From: Methylococcus sp. EFPC2
GTDB lineage: Bacteria; Pseudomonadota; Gammaproteobacteria; Methylococcales; Methylococcaceae
Assembly (NCBI RefSeq): GCF_016925495.1
Contig: NZ_CP070491.1
Location: 2,170,001 to 2,234,000 of the forward strand
Reading direction: 5' to 3'
Length of the DNA stretch: 64,000 nucleotides
Positions 47,841 to 56,886 of this stretch are shown in pieces. Below the pieces are notes generated by a model, which saw nothing but the letters and a program-made list of their open reading frames with translations, was not told where the DNA came from and did not search any database. Both the position numbers and the translations under genes were made by a program. Each line of letters starts with the position of its first letter. The stretch's first letter is position 1.

Positions 47841-48956
47841 TCAGATGCGCCAGCTTTTATAAGGTTTTCCGGCTTCTTCGCGCACCAGGCGCGGCACCAG
47901 ATAGCCCGGAAGACGTCGGCGCAATCCCTCGTGCAAGGCCAGCGCATCGGCCTCGGGAACGTCGAAGTGTGCCGTCCCCCGGGCCTTGTCCAGCAGGTGC
48001 AGGTAGTAGGGCAAAACGCGGTGGGCGAACAGGGTCTCGCTCAGTTCCGCCAGCGTTTCCACGTCGTCGTTGACCGCGCGCAGCAACACCGCCTGGTTCA
48101 GCAGGGTGACGCCCGCCGCGTGCAGATCCGCCAGGGCGTTTCCCACCGACGCATCGAACTCCTGCGCATGATTGGCGTGTATCACCACGACGGTCTGCAA
48201 ACGGCCGTCGCGCAGCAAGTCGCAAAGTTCCGGCGTGACCCGCTGCGGCAATACGATGGGCAAGCGGGTGTGGATGCGCAGGCGCTTGATGTGGGGAACG
48301 GCGTCCAGTTCGGCTATCAGCTCGGCCAGCCTCCGGTCGCTCAAGACCAAAGGATCGCCGCCGCTGAGGATCACCTCACTCACGCTCTCGTCCGCCGCCA
48401 GATAGGCCAGGGCCTCGGTCTGGCGCTGCCGGTTCACCTGTCCGTCGCCGTAAGGAAACTCGCGGCGGAAGCAATAGCGGCAGTGGATGGCGCAGGCGCC
48501 GGTGGTGACGAGCAGCGCCCGGCCGCGGTATTTGTGCAACACGCCGGGGGTCGCGACCGCGGCCAGATCGCCCACCGGGTCGGCCAGATAACCGGGCGAG
48601 TCTATCGTTTCGTCGGCCAGCGGCAGCACCTGCCGGAGCAGCGGATCGGCGGCATCGCCCTTGCGCATGCGCGCGGCGTACTGGCGCGTGACCCGGAAAG
48701 GAAAGCCGGTGCGGTCCTGCAGGCCGAACGCAGGATCCTCGGCGGACAGCCCGAGATCGACAAGCAAATCTTCCAAACGGGTGTAGGAATCCGCCAGGGA
48801 GGTTCGCCAGTCCGGCGGAGCGGTCGATAGCGCGGGAGGCAACGAAGGGACGGTATGCAACAGAGATCGTTCAATGGCTAGGATGGGCAAGGCCGGCGGC
48901 CTGCCCATCGAATGCGCCCGGGCTGACGAGAGCGGGCTGGAAAATTTTCGCGACAT
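47841..48956 (-). CDS. epmB: EF-P lysine 2,3-aminomutase
   Basis: Radical SAM, PLP-dependent enzyme that makes (R)-beta-lysine for modification of elongation factor P. The 371-residue protein has VPGVLHKYRGRALL-like VATPGVLHKYRGRALLVTT, the cluster motif CAIHCRYC with FRREFPYGD, ILSGGDPLVLSD, HIKRLRIHTRLPIVLP and PYYLHLLDKARG-AHFDV. The first ~17 codons may not be translated (an ATG follows at residue 17). efp and epmA are 7 kb to the right in this window. Confidence 0.93.
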   Translation of the reverse strand: MSRKFSSPLSSARAHSMGRPPALPILAIERSLLHTVPSLPPALSTAPPDWRTSLADSYTRLEDLLVDLGLSAEDPAFGLQDRTGFPFRVTRQYAARMRKGDAADPLLRQVLPLADETIDSPGYLADPVGDLAAVATPGVLHKYRGRALLVTTGACAIHCRYCFRREFPYGDGQVNRQRQTEALAYLAADESVSEVILSGGDPLVLSDRRLAELIAELDAVPHIKRLRIHTRLPIVLPQRVTPELCDLLRDGRLQTVVVIHANHAQEFDASVGNALADLHAAGVTLLNQAVLLRAVNDDVETLAELSETLFAHRVLPYYLHLLDKARGTAHFDVPEADALALHEGLRRRLPGYLVPRLVREEAGKPYKSWRI

Positions 48957-49108
48957 TGTGCCGCATCCGCCGCGAGCGGCGATAGTGGGGCCGGCAGGAA
49001 TGGCGCACTGGCCACATCCCTCCTATCGGTCATAATGAAGATCACGGCTAAGGCCCGTATCCCGCCCCACATCGCTCCGACGAACCCATCCAAGTCCGCG
49101 CAGCCGCC

Positions 49109-50524
49109 ATGTCCGAACCCAAAACCACGGTATTCACCGCCAAGGGCATGCACTGTGGCCATTGCGAAGCCGTGGTCGAAAAAGCCATCAAGCAATTGCC
49201 GGGGGTCCGCGACGCCAAGGCGGATTACGGCGCCGAAACGGTGGAAGTGCGCTTCGATCCCGATCAGACCGACTTGTTTCGCATCTTCCGGGCCGTGGAG
49301 CTGAAGGGCTACGACTGCTCGCTCATACGGCCGTCCGCACGACGGCACGAGGCCTGGGTCAAGCTGGCCGAAATCGCGCTCGGCCTCGCCGGCATCGGGC
49401 TGATTTTCTATATCGGTCTCTGGCTGGAGGAAGGGGAAGACTTGCCGCTGCTCGGCCAACACTTGAGTCACGGCATGATATTTCTCGTCGGACTGCTGAC
49501 CGGTTTTCACTGCGTCGGCATGTGCGGCGGCCTGGTTATCGGATATACCGTCCGCACCACGCGCGATCACGGACACCATGCGATGTCCCACCTGGCCTAC
49601 GCCCTGGGCAAGACGATCTCCTACACGCTGTTGGGCGCCGTTTTCGGCTATCTGGGTTCGCTCGTCACCTTCACGCCCCAGATCAGGAGCATCACCGCCG
49701 TCGTGGCCGGCATCTTCCTGCTGTTGTTCGGTTTGAACATGCTGCATCTGTTTCCGCATATCCGGCTGTTCGGCATCCGGCCACCGGGTTTCCTGAGCCG
49801 CTACCTCCGTGACGAATTCAAGAAACACAATAGTCCCCTGATCGTGGGCATGCTCAACGGCCTCATGATCGCCTGCGGCCCTCTGCAGGCCATGTACGTC
49901 ATGGCGGCGGGCACCGGAAGTCTGGTGGAGGGTGCGACCATCCTGTTCCTGTTCGGCATCGGAACCCTGCCCTTGCTGATCGGCTTCGGCTTCCTGGCCA
50001 GCCTCGTTTCGCGCCAGGCGACCGGCCGCTTCCTTCAGGCATCCGGCGTGCTGGTTGTCGCGCTGGGACTGATCATGCTCAACCGGGGGCTCGTGCTCGG
50101 CGGCTCGGGATACGACTTCCGCTCCCTGAGCCTGATCGCTTCGGCCAAACTCGGACAATGGTCCGAAATCTACCTCCCGAGCCGGCACAGCGAAATCGGC
50201 GAAGCCGGCTATCAGATCATCCGCATGGAAGTCGACGCCCGGGGCTACCGGCCCGACCGTTTTCTGCTGAAGCGGGGACAACCCGTGCGCTGGATCATCC
50301 ACGTCGCCGAACTGACCGAATGCAATCGCGGCATCGTGGTGCCCAAGCTGGGGCTGACGATAGATCTCCGCGAGGGCGAGCAGGTGATCGAATTCACCCC
50401 GCGCGAGGCCGGCGTCATCCCCTGGAGTTGCTGGATGGGCATGATCCCCGGATCGTTCGTCGTCGAGAGCGGGCCGGACGACAGGGGCAATGCGGAACAT
50501 GCGCCCAAGCTGCCGCCCGACTAA
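49109..50524 (+). CDS. HMA - SafE/DsbD-like membrane - cupredoxin-like fusion protein
   Basis: A 471-residue protein with three parts. Residues 5-70 are a heavy-metal-associated domain with GMHCGHCEA. Residues about 85-340 form a sulfite exporter TauE/SafE-type (CcdA-like) membrane domain with GLLTGFHCVGMCGGLVIGY and the mirrored segment MLNGLMIACGPLQAMYVM. Residues about 365-455 look like a cupredoxin-type domain with LTECNRGIVVPKLG and PWSCWMGMIPGSFVV. Such fusions are probably copper-handling proteins in the inner membrane. The specific cargo and direction are unknown. The gene is divergent from epmB. Confidence 0.85.
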   Translation: MSEPKTTVFTAKGMHCGHCEAVVEKAIKQLPGVRDAKADYGAETVEVRFDPDQTDLFRIFRAVELKGYDCSLIRPSARRHEAWVKLAEIALGLAGIGLIFYIGLWLEEGEDLPLLGQHLSHGMIFLVGLLTGFHCVGMCGGLVIGYTVRTTRDHGHHAMSHLAYALGKTISYTLLGAVFGYLGSLVTFTPQIRSITAVVAGIFLLLFGLNMLHLFPHIRLFGIRPPGFLSRYLRDEFKKHNSPLIVGMLNGLMIACGPLQAMYVMAAGTGSLVEGATILFLFGIGTLPLLIGFGFLASLVSRQATGRFLQASGVLVVALGLIMLNRGLVLGGSGYDFRSLSLIASAKLGQWSEIYLPSRHSEIGEAGYQIIRMEVDARGYRPDRFLLKRGQPVRWIIHVAELTECNRGIVVPKLGLTIDLREGEQVIEFTPREAGVIPWSCWMGMIPGSFVVESGPDDRGNAEHAPKLPPD

Positions 50525-50679
50525 ATCGTCGGCTACTCGCAGGAACGGCGGGTGAAGCCCGGTCAGGCCCGATCGGATACCGCCGTTCCGGAGCCCGCGG
50601 CATTTGCCTGGCGAAATTCCCACACTCGGCGAGCCATCCTTGCTCGACCAGCGGCCATCAGGCCTTCAGCGCCCTCGGT

Positions 50680-53619
50680 TCAGTAGAACTGGCTACTGAC
50701 CGTCAAGCCGACCCAGCGGGGCGCGCCGGGTATGTACAAGTTCCACACGGGCTGGTAGCCGTAGTCGACGTCGAACAGGTTCTTGGCCAGCAGGCTGACT
50801 TCAAACTTCCGATCCTGCGTGCCTATGCCTATCGAGGCGTCTGTCAAACCGTAAGCGTCCACCCGGCTGTAGCGCGACAAGGAAGGATCGGTGAGATAGC
50901 CGCTGGTGTAGTTGTAATTGGCGTTGGCGAAGAAGTTGAAACTGCCGAATACCGGCCAGACATGTTCCGCGAACACGTTGAAAGTAAGCGGACCGACACC
51001 GGGCAGGCGCCGGCCACTCACGTCGTAGTACGGCACCGAGGTGCCGCCCAGTTCCAGCGGCTTGGCGTGGAATTTCTCGTCCTCGTAGCGGGCGTCGTTG
51101 TAGGCGCCTGAGAAGCGGAAGCTGGTGTTCTTGACGGAATAGGAAATATCCAGTTCCACACCCTTGGACGATACCTCCGGTATGTTGCCGACACCCGAAA
51201 TGTAGGCCAGCAGGCCGTCGTTATTGGCGATGGTCTGCGCCTCGTCGTAGAAATACAGGTTGGCGATGTAGTCCTTGACACTCTGGTAAAACAGGGTCGT
51301 GTTGACCGCCAGCGACCCACCGAAAAACTGCGAACGCAGGCCGATCTCGTAAGAGAAATTCTTTTCCGGTTTGGTCGAGCGGGAGGTTCCTCCCTTGCGC
51401 GTGGCACCGACTATCTGGGATACGCCGGCCTTTTCGCCGTACTGGAAGGAGAAATAGCCGGTGTGGTTGTCGGTGATCTTGTAGGTCGGGCTGAAGTTGG
51501 CGGTGTACAAGACCTTGTCGAAAGCTTCCGCCTTGACGTTATCGTACAGGCCCGCCAGGCGCGCCGCGCGTATCGCCTTGGCGTCCGCGATCTGGCGCTT
51601 CTGGCTGTCGCTGAGCGCGCTGTAGGTCGCCTTGCCGAAATATTTTTGCGCGGTGAAATTGGCCAGGGCCAACTGGGCGGCGTTGTTGGTCGTCAGGTTG
51701 CCGCTGGTCGCATTGCTGTTGAATCCGCCCAACGCCACGTTGTTGACGGCGACCGGATTCAGCTCGGCCGCGTTGCCCTGGTCGTAAACCTTGTTGTAGC
51801 TGACGTCCGACGTCCTTTCCTCGTGCGAGATGCGCAGCCCGGTATTCAGGGCCAGCTTGTCGGTGATGTTCCATTTCAGGCTGCCGTAAAAGGCCAGGGT
51901 GTTGTCGTCCTTCTCGTTGTAGCTGTTGGATTTCAGCCCGTTGAGCGAATTGGCCATGAGATAGCGGCCGTTGCCGTCGACATCCAGCCGGTTGTATTGC
52001 GGCAGCGTGGCGAAATAGGCCCCGGAATCGGAGCCGAATTTGTTGCCCCGCCCTTCTCCGCCGTTGCTGCGGAACACGTCGGCATAGAACACGCCGGCCT
52101 GGTAGTCGAACAGCCCGCCGGTCGGCGAGGTGATGCGCAGCTCGCCCGTGCTCTGGCGGAAATAGCCCAGACCGGAGGACGGCCCGCGCAAGATGTCGAA
52201 AGGCGTGGGATTGCTGAAGTTCGGGCTGCCGAAGTCGAAATGGTAGTCGCGCCAGGCGGTGATCGCGGTAAGGTCGTAACCGTTTACCTTCCAGTTTAGG
52301 TTCGCGGACAGTCCCTTGGTCTCGTTGGCGATGGGGTAATGCTCGGCGCGGTTGGACTCGCGCAGATAATTGCCGCCGTAAGTCCAGTTCGCGTTCTGGG
52401 TGAACCAGCGCCGCGTCAGCTTGCCGGTGTCCTGGTTCGCCTGATTGACGGCGATGCGGTTGCCGTTGGCGTCGAGGGAATCGAAGAAATCGGGGACGGC
52501 TTTGGGATAGATGCCGCCGTTGGACGAGATGCCGTATTCCTTGCTGTTAGGCGTGTAATCGAAGCTGAAGCGCGCCTTGAAGTCTTCGGTGGGCGTCAGC
52601 AGAAATTGAAGCCGCCCGTAGGTGCGGTCGATGTTGCCGTATTTGACTTCGTTGCCGCCGTTGCTCTTGCTGCGGTAGTAGTCGTTGTCGAAATAGCCTT
52701 CCTGTTGTTCACGGTAAAAAGTGCCGCGCCAGGCCAGCAAGTCGGGCACGATGCCGCCGCCGGCATAGCCTCGTGCGAGCAGCGTGTTGTAGGCGCCGTA
52801 CGTGATCGAAGCGCCGGCTTCCGGATTGAAGCTCGGCCCCTTGGACGCGAAGCTGATCTTGCCCAGGCTGGCGCTATATCCGCCCGAGGTGCCTTGCGGC
52901 CCACGGGCGACGTCCACGGTATCCAAGTCATAATAACTGTTGAATACCGCCATGTTCGAGATGATGTAGGGAACGCCGTCGACCGTGGTGTTGACGCTGG
53001 AGTCGATGCCCAGCGCGCCGCCCGTTCCCAGATATCCCACGCCGCGCAGGGTGAGCGCGGTCGTCGTCGGGTTGGTGCTCGACCCGCCCCATTTCACGTT
53101 GCCGACTTTTTTCAGCACGTCGCGGAAATTGGTCGTCTGCTGTCTTTCCAGTTCCTGGCCCGAAACGACGGAAATGGATTGCGGCACGTCCTTCAACTTC
53201 TCGAGCGGGGCCTTGCGCCGGCCCTGCACCACCACGCCTTCCAGGGTTTTCGCGCCGTCTTTTTCCGCGTCGGCGACCGCCGGTTCCGCAGGAGCCTCGA
53301 CCGGCGCATTGGATGCCGGCGCGGTCGATGCCGCAGCGGCAGGAGGCTGCGATTGCTTGAGCGCCTCGATCATCTGCAGCAGCCGCGCGTTTTCGGCATT
53401 CAGGCGGGCATTTTCGGCTTCCAGTTCGGCATTGGTCTTGGGCGCATCCGCGGCCTGCGACGGGAAGGATGACAGGATTGCGATGCCCGCCACCACGGCC
53501 TTCACCAGGGAATTAACGACAAAGGGAGGATGAGGAGGTGCGGAAAGCCGATATCGATGCCCGCAGGGGGCGACGCCGTGGCGCATGGGATGTTCCCGGT
53601 AAGGTTGTGAAAAATTCAC
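50680..53619 (-). CDS. TonB-dependent outer membrane receptor with N-terminal coiled coil
   Basis: A 979-residue outer-membrane active transporter. After a probable signal peptide (VKAVVAGIAILSSFPSQAADA) comes a coiled coil of repeated AELEAENARLNAENARLL, an Ala/Pro linker, the plug domain (LEGVVVQGRRKAPLEKLKDV, PQSISVVSGQELERQQTTNF, GGALGIDSSVNTTVDGVPYI) and a beta-barrel ending in aromatic Tyr-type VSSQFY. The N-terminal coiled coil is unusual for this class. The frame's first start is GTG at 53619, with ATG at 53586 likely. Substrate unknown (siderophore-like architecture). Confidence 0.9.
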   Translation of the reverse strand: MNFSQPYREHPMRHGVAPCGHRYRLSAPPHPPFVVNSLVKAVVAGIAILSSFPSQAADAPKTNAELEAENARLNAENARLLQMIEALKQSQPPAAAASTAPASNAPVEAPAEPAVADAEKDGAKTLEGVVVQGRRKAPLEKLKDVPQSISVVSGQELERQQTTNFRDVLKKVGNVKWGGSSTNPTTTALTLRGVGYLGTGGALGIDSSVNTTVDGVPYIISNMAVFNSYYDLDTVDVARGPQGTSGGYSASLGKISFASKGPSFNPEAGASITYGAYNTLLARGYAGGGIVPDLLAWRGTFYREQQEGYFDNDYYRSKSNGGNEVKYGNIDRTYGRLQFLLTPTEDFKARFSFDYTPNSKEYGISSNGGIYPKAVPDFFDSLDANGNRIAVNQANQDTGKLTRRWFTQNANWTYGGNYLRESNRAEHYPIANETKGLSANLNWKVNGYDLTAITAWRDYHFDFGSPNFSNPTPFDILRGPSSGLGYFRQSTGELRITSPTGGLFDYQAGVFYADVFRSNGGEGRGNKFGSDSGAYFATLPQYNRLDVDGNGRYLMANSLNGLKSNSYNEKDDNTLAFYGSLKWNITDKLALNTGLRISHEERTSDVSYNKVYDQGNAAELNPVAVNNVALGGFNSNATSGNLTTNNAAQLALANFTAQKYFGKATYSALSDSQKRQIADAKAIRAARLAGLYDNVKAEAFDKVLYTANFSPTYKITDNHTGYFSFQYGEKAGVSQIVGATRKGGTSRSTKPEKNFSYEIGLRSQFFGGSLAVNTTLFYQSVKDYIANLYFYDEAQTIANNDGLLAYISGVGNIPEVSSKGVELDISYSVKNTSFRFSGAYNDARYEDEKFHAKPLELGGTSVPYYDVSGRRLPGVGPLTFNVFAEHVWPVFGSFNFFANANYNYTSGYLTDPSLSRYSRVDAYGLTDASIGIGTQDRKFEVSLLAKNLFDVDYGYQPVWNLYIPGAPRWVGLTVSSQFY

Positions 53620-53832
53620 ACCTCAAGCGCAACCGCCGTGCCAACGGGAACGACACATCTCGGCGGGGCTTATCCGCGTCCGCAAACGCGCGGGATGCGC
53701 GGCTTCGCAGCGGACCTTCCAGGCAAGCGCCCGAACCGCCGGAGGGTCGAAACCGGCCATGCCGGGTGGTGCCCCGCTAGCAGTTAGGTGCCGCCCTGCT
53801 GCAAATCGGTCAATCGGACCCTGCCGGATCGC

Positions 53833-55170
53833 TCACCGTGCGAGTCCCGCAGCCGGGCCGATGGCCACGGACGGCAAAACGATCACCGGAGCGAAGCCTC
53901 CGCCCGGCGTGCGGAAATTGGTGGTCTGGCCCTGGTAAAGCCGGGCGGCGACCAACTGTACCCGGCCCTGATAGACATACAGACGGATATCGAGCTTGAA
54001 GCCGGACTCCCGGTCGTCCACGTTCAGATAGCGCTCGCTGGGCAGCACCAGCGCCTGGGCGACGAAATCGCCGCGCCCGAGGATTTCTTCGAACACGCGG
54101 CGCGTCAGCTTGTCGCCCCGATAGGCGGCCTTGCTGCCGTATCCGCTCGCGGGCTTGAAAAAAAGATGCTTGCGGGCTGCCCACAACGCCCCACCATCTT
54201 CCGCCCGCACGGCGGTCGTGCGCGCCACCCCGGCCAGCAGTATCTCGCGGGTTTCCTCGTCCACGCCCAGGTCGCGCAAGACGCCCTCATCCGTGAGCAA
54301 GACCAGATTCCGCTTGTCGGCATAAAGCGCATGGGCATGCGGATGCGGGCTGACGACCACCGCCCCGGCCAGATAGGCCGCGCGCAGATCGGAACAGGCG
54401 GAGGCTGCCAGGCCGAAGTCGGTCAAACGGTTGTAGACGAAATCGATGCGGCGCTCCCCGCGCCAATGCGCCCCGTCGCGAAACCTCAGTTCGGACGGAT
54501 CGCAGATGACCGCGTCGATGCCGTTACGTCGGAACAAATTCCTGAACAACAGAAACTCCGGCAACAAGAACTGGCTCTCCGGGGCGTCGTCGACGATGGC
54601 CAGGGTGGACAGCGGAGCATCGCCCCGTTCGAGCCGCCATTCGTCCCTGAACATGGCCAGAAAGCCTTGCTCCGCATCCGCTTCGTCTTCGGCGGGTCGG
54701 CCCGGCGCGAGCCGCCCGGATTCGCCGCAGGCACGCTGGACGCGCCGCAACAAGGCATTGAGCAGAGCGCCGCCGGCGTTGGTATTGATCTCGATCAGGC
54801 GCGGCCCTGCGGCGCTCAGGTGAAAATCGTAGCCGAGGAAGACGCCGCGGGCTCGCGGCGCAAACCGGGCCGCGGCCGGAGCGTGGGCCAGCGCGCGCTC
54901 CCGGTAGGCCGGCAAGGCGACCACCCGCTCCACGGCGGCGACGATTTGCGCCTGACGCCGGATACAGCCTTCCGGCACGAATACCGGCGAAGCGGCGAAC
55001 AGATGAGGACGCTCCTCCAGGAGCATGCGACAGAGCTCGGCGCCTTCCGGCTGGCGCATCAGTTCGGCCCGCATGACTTCCTTGTCGAGCGTGACGCAAC
55101 GGCATTCGCGGTTGTAGCGCTCGGCCCCAGGATCGCTCACGGACGATCCGTCGGACATGGGAACATTCAT
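53833..55170 (-). CDS. ATP-grasp-like protein of unknown function
   Basis: A 445-residue cytoplasmic protein. The middle has GYDFHLSAAGPRLIEINTNA GG, and the C-terminal half has FFKPASGYGSKAAYRGDKL and LDIRLYVYQGRVQLVAARLY. The KPxxGYGSK and E-x-N-like pattern suggest an ATP-grasp fold, possibly circularly permuted. This is inference. It precedes the TonB receptor gene on the same strand by 213 bases, so both may act in uptake or synthesis of one compound. Divergent from efp. Confidence 0.55.
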   Translation of the reverse strand: MNVPMSDGSSVSDPGAERYNRECRCVTLDKEVMRAELMRQPEGAELCRMLLEERPHLFAASPVFVPEGCIRRQAQIVAAVERVVALPAYRERALAHAPAAARFAPRARGVFLGYDFHLSAAGPRLIEINTNAGGALLNALLRRVQRACGESGRLAPGRPAEDEADAEQGFLAMFRDEWRLERGDAPLSTLAIVDDAPESQFLLPEFLLFRNLFRRNGIDAVICDPSELRFRDGAHWRGERRIDFVYNRLTDFGLAASACSDLRAAYLAGAVVVSPHPHAHALYADKRNLVLLTDEGVLRDLGVDEETREILLAGVARTTAVRAEDGGALWAARKHLFFKPASGYGSKAAYRGDKLTRRVFEEILGRGDFVAQALVLPSERYLNVDDRESGFKLDIRLYVYQGRVQLVAARLYQGQTTNFRTPGGGFAPVIVLPSVAIGPAAGLAR

Positions 55171-55281
55171 GGTGCAATCTGTGGTGCTGGTGGACAGGCG
55201 ATACGCCTACCCGGATCGAGGGCGGCGCAGACTATCACGGAGTGCGAAGCACACAAAGTTTATAACGTCCCGGCGCTCCTC

Positions 55282-55287
55282 TATAAT
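55282..55287 (+). promoter_or_regulatory. -10 element of the efp promoter
   Basis: A consensus TATAAT lies 45 bases before the efp ATG. The expected -35 position (about 55259-55264, TTTATA) is weak. Confidence 0.45.
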
Positions 55288-55331
55288 GCCGATCATTTTT
55301 TCACCCGCTAACCCCTATCGACGAGGACAGA

Positions 55332-55901
55332 ATGGCATATTTCAGCACCAACGAATTCAAGGGCGGCCTCAAGGTCATGCTCGACGGCGACCCCTGCTCG
55401 ATCCTGGAGAACGAATTCGTCAAGCCCGGCAAGGGCCAGGCTTTCAACCGCGTCAAGCTGCGCAACCTCAAGACCGGCCGCGTCATCGAACGCACCTTCA
55501 AGTCCGGCGAAACCCTGGAAGGCGCCGACGTGGTCGACGTGGAAATGCAGTATCTGTACAACGACGGCGAAGTGTTCCACTTCATGCAGCCCGAGTCTTT
55601 CGAGCAATACGCCGCGGACAACAACGCCGTGGCCGACGCCAAGAAGTGGCTGAAGGAGCAGGACGTTTGCATCGTCACCCTGTATAACGGCCAGCCGCTG
55701 TCCGTGCAGCCGCCCAACTTCGTCATCCTCAAGATCGTGGAAACCGACCCCGGCGTGCGCGGCGACACCTCCGGCGGCGGCGGCAAGCCGGCCACCCTGG
55801 AAACCGGCGCGGTCGTGCGCGTGCCGCTGTTCATCCAGATCGGCGAAGTCATCAAGGTCGACACCCGTACCGGCGAATACCTCTCGCGTGTCAAGGAATA
55901 A
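55332..55901 (+). CDS. efp: elongation factor P
   Basis: Binds stalled ribosomes and speeds peptide bond formation at polyproline stretches. The 189-residue protein is full length, with three beta-barrel domains ([39 protein letters not shown], and the last with [16 protein letters not shown]). The tip loop [10 protein letters not shown] has Lys34 in the context that EpmA beta-lysylates. GAGG lies before the ATG at 55332. The stop overlaps the epmA start. Confidence 0.97.
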   Translation: MAYFSTNEFKGGLKVMLDGDPCSILENEFVKPGKGQAFNRVKLRNLKTGRVIERTFKSGETLEGADVVDVEMQYLYNDGEVFHFMQPESFEQYAADNNAVADAKKWLKEQDVCIVTLYNGQPLSVQPPNFVILKIVETDPGVRGDTSGGGGKPATLETGAVVRVPLFIQIGEVIKVDTRTGEYLSRVKE

Positions 55902-56886
55902 GGCCGACACCGACTGGCGCCCGACCTGCGATTCAACCACCCTGCTTGCCCGGGCCGCGCTGCTCCGAGCCGTACGCCGCTACTTCGACGAACGCGGCGT
56001 ACTGGAAGTGGAAACCCCGCTGCTCTGCCGGGCGACGGGGACCGATCCTCACCTCCAGCCTTTCGCCACCCGATTTCAGCTACCGGGTGTATCTGCGGGC
56101 ATGACGCTCCATCTGCAGACCTCGCCCGAGTTCGCCATGAAGCGCCTGCTCGCGGGGGGATCCGGCTCCATCTATCAAATCTGCAAAGCCTTCCGCAACG
56201 AAGAATCCGGCCGCTGGCACAATCCGGAGTTCAGCCTGCTCGAATGGTATCGGGTCGGTTACAGCCTGGCGCAACTGATGGACGAGATCGACGGATTGCT
56301 GGGCCTGCTGTTCTCCGAGCTGAACCTGGGTACTTCGATACGCATCGCCTATCGGGACCTGTTCGCCGAATATGCCGGCATCGACCCCTTGAACCCGGAC
56401 CTGGCGGGACTGGCCCGCTGCGCCGAACGACACGGTCTGCCCGAGGCCGCGGCACTGTGCGGCGAAGACCGAAGCCTGTGGCTGGACCTACTGTTCAGCC
56501 ACATCGTGCAACCGGCCATGGAAGCGGGCCGGCTTTATTTCGTCCGCGACTATCCGGCGTTCCTGCCTTCCCTGGCCCGGCGCAAGCCGGACGAGCCCGA
56601 GGTGGTCGAGCGGGTCGAGGTCTTTTTGAACGGCGTGGAACTGGGCAATGGATTCCACGAACTGGCCGACGCCGATGAACAGGAACGCCGTTTCGACGAG
56701 GACCTGGCGCAGCGCCGCAAACTTAGCCTGCCTGAGCCCGAAAAAGATCACCGGCTGCTTTCGGCCCTGGAAGCCGGGCTACCGGACTGCTCGGGCGTGG
56801 CCCTGGGGCTGGACCGCATCCTGATGCTGATGACGGGCCGCCAACACATCGCCGAGGTGCTGGCCTTCCCGGTGGCTCGGGCATGA
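55888..56886 (+). CDS. epmA: EF-P beta-lysine ligase
   Basis: Class II lysyl-tRNA synthetase paralogue that attaches (R)-beta-lysine to Lys34 of EF-P. The 332-residue protein lacks an anticodon-binding domain and has the three class II motifs: [20 protein letters not shown], the [19 protein letters not shown] segment with LEWYRVGY, and [15 protein letters not shown]. The start is GTG at 55888, overlapping efp by 14 bases, which implies coupled synthesis of enzyme and substrate. Confidence 0.95.
   Translation: MSRNKADTDWRPTCDSTTLLARAALLRAVRRYFDERGVLEVETPLLCRATGTDPHLQPFATRFQLPGVSAGMTLHLQTSPEFAMKRLLAGGSGSIYQICKAFRNEESGRWHNPEFSLLEWYRVGYSLAQLMDEIDGLLGLLFSELNLGTSIRIAYRDLFAEYAGIDPLNPDLAGLARCAERHGLPEAAALCGEDRSLWLDLLFSHIVQPAMEAGRLYFVRDYPAFLPSLARRKPDEPEVVERVEVFLNGVELGNGFHELADADEQERRFDEDLAQRRKLSLPEPEKDHRLLSALEAGLPDCSGVALGLDRILMLMTGRQHIAEVLAFPVARA

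Noticed and set aside
52339-53472. A 377-codon frame antisense to the TonB-dependent receptor
   Set aside because: Shadow of the receptor gene. No recognisable domain.
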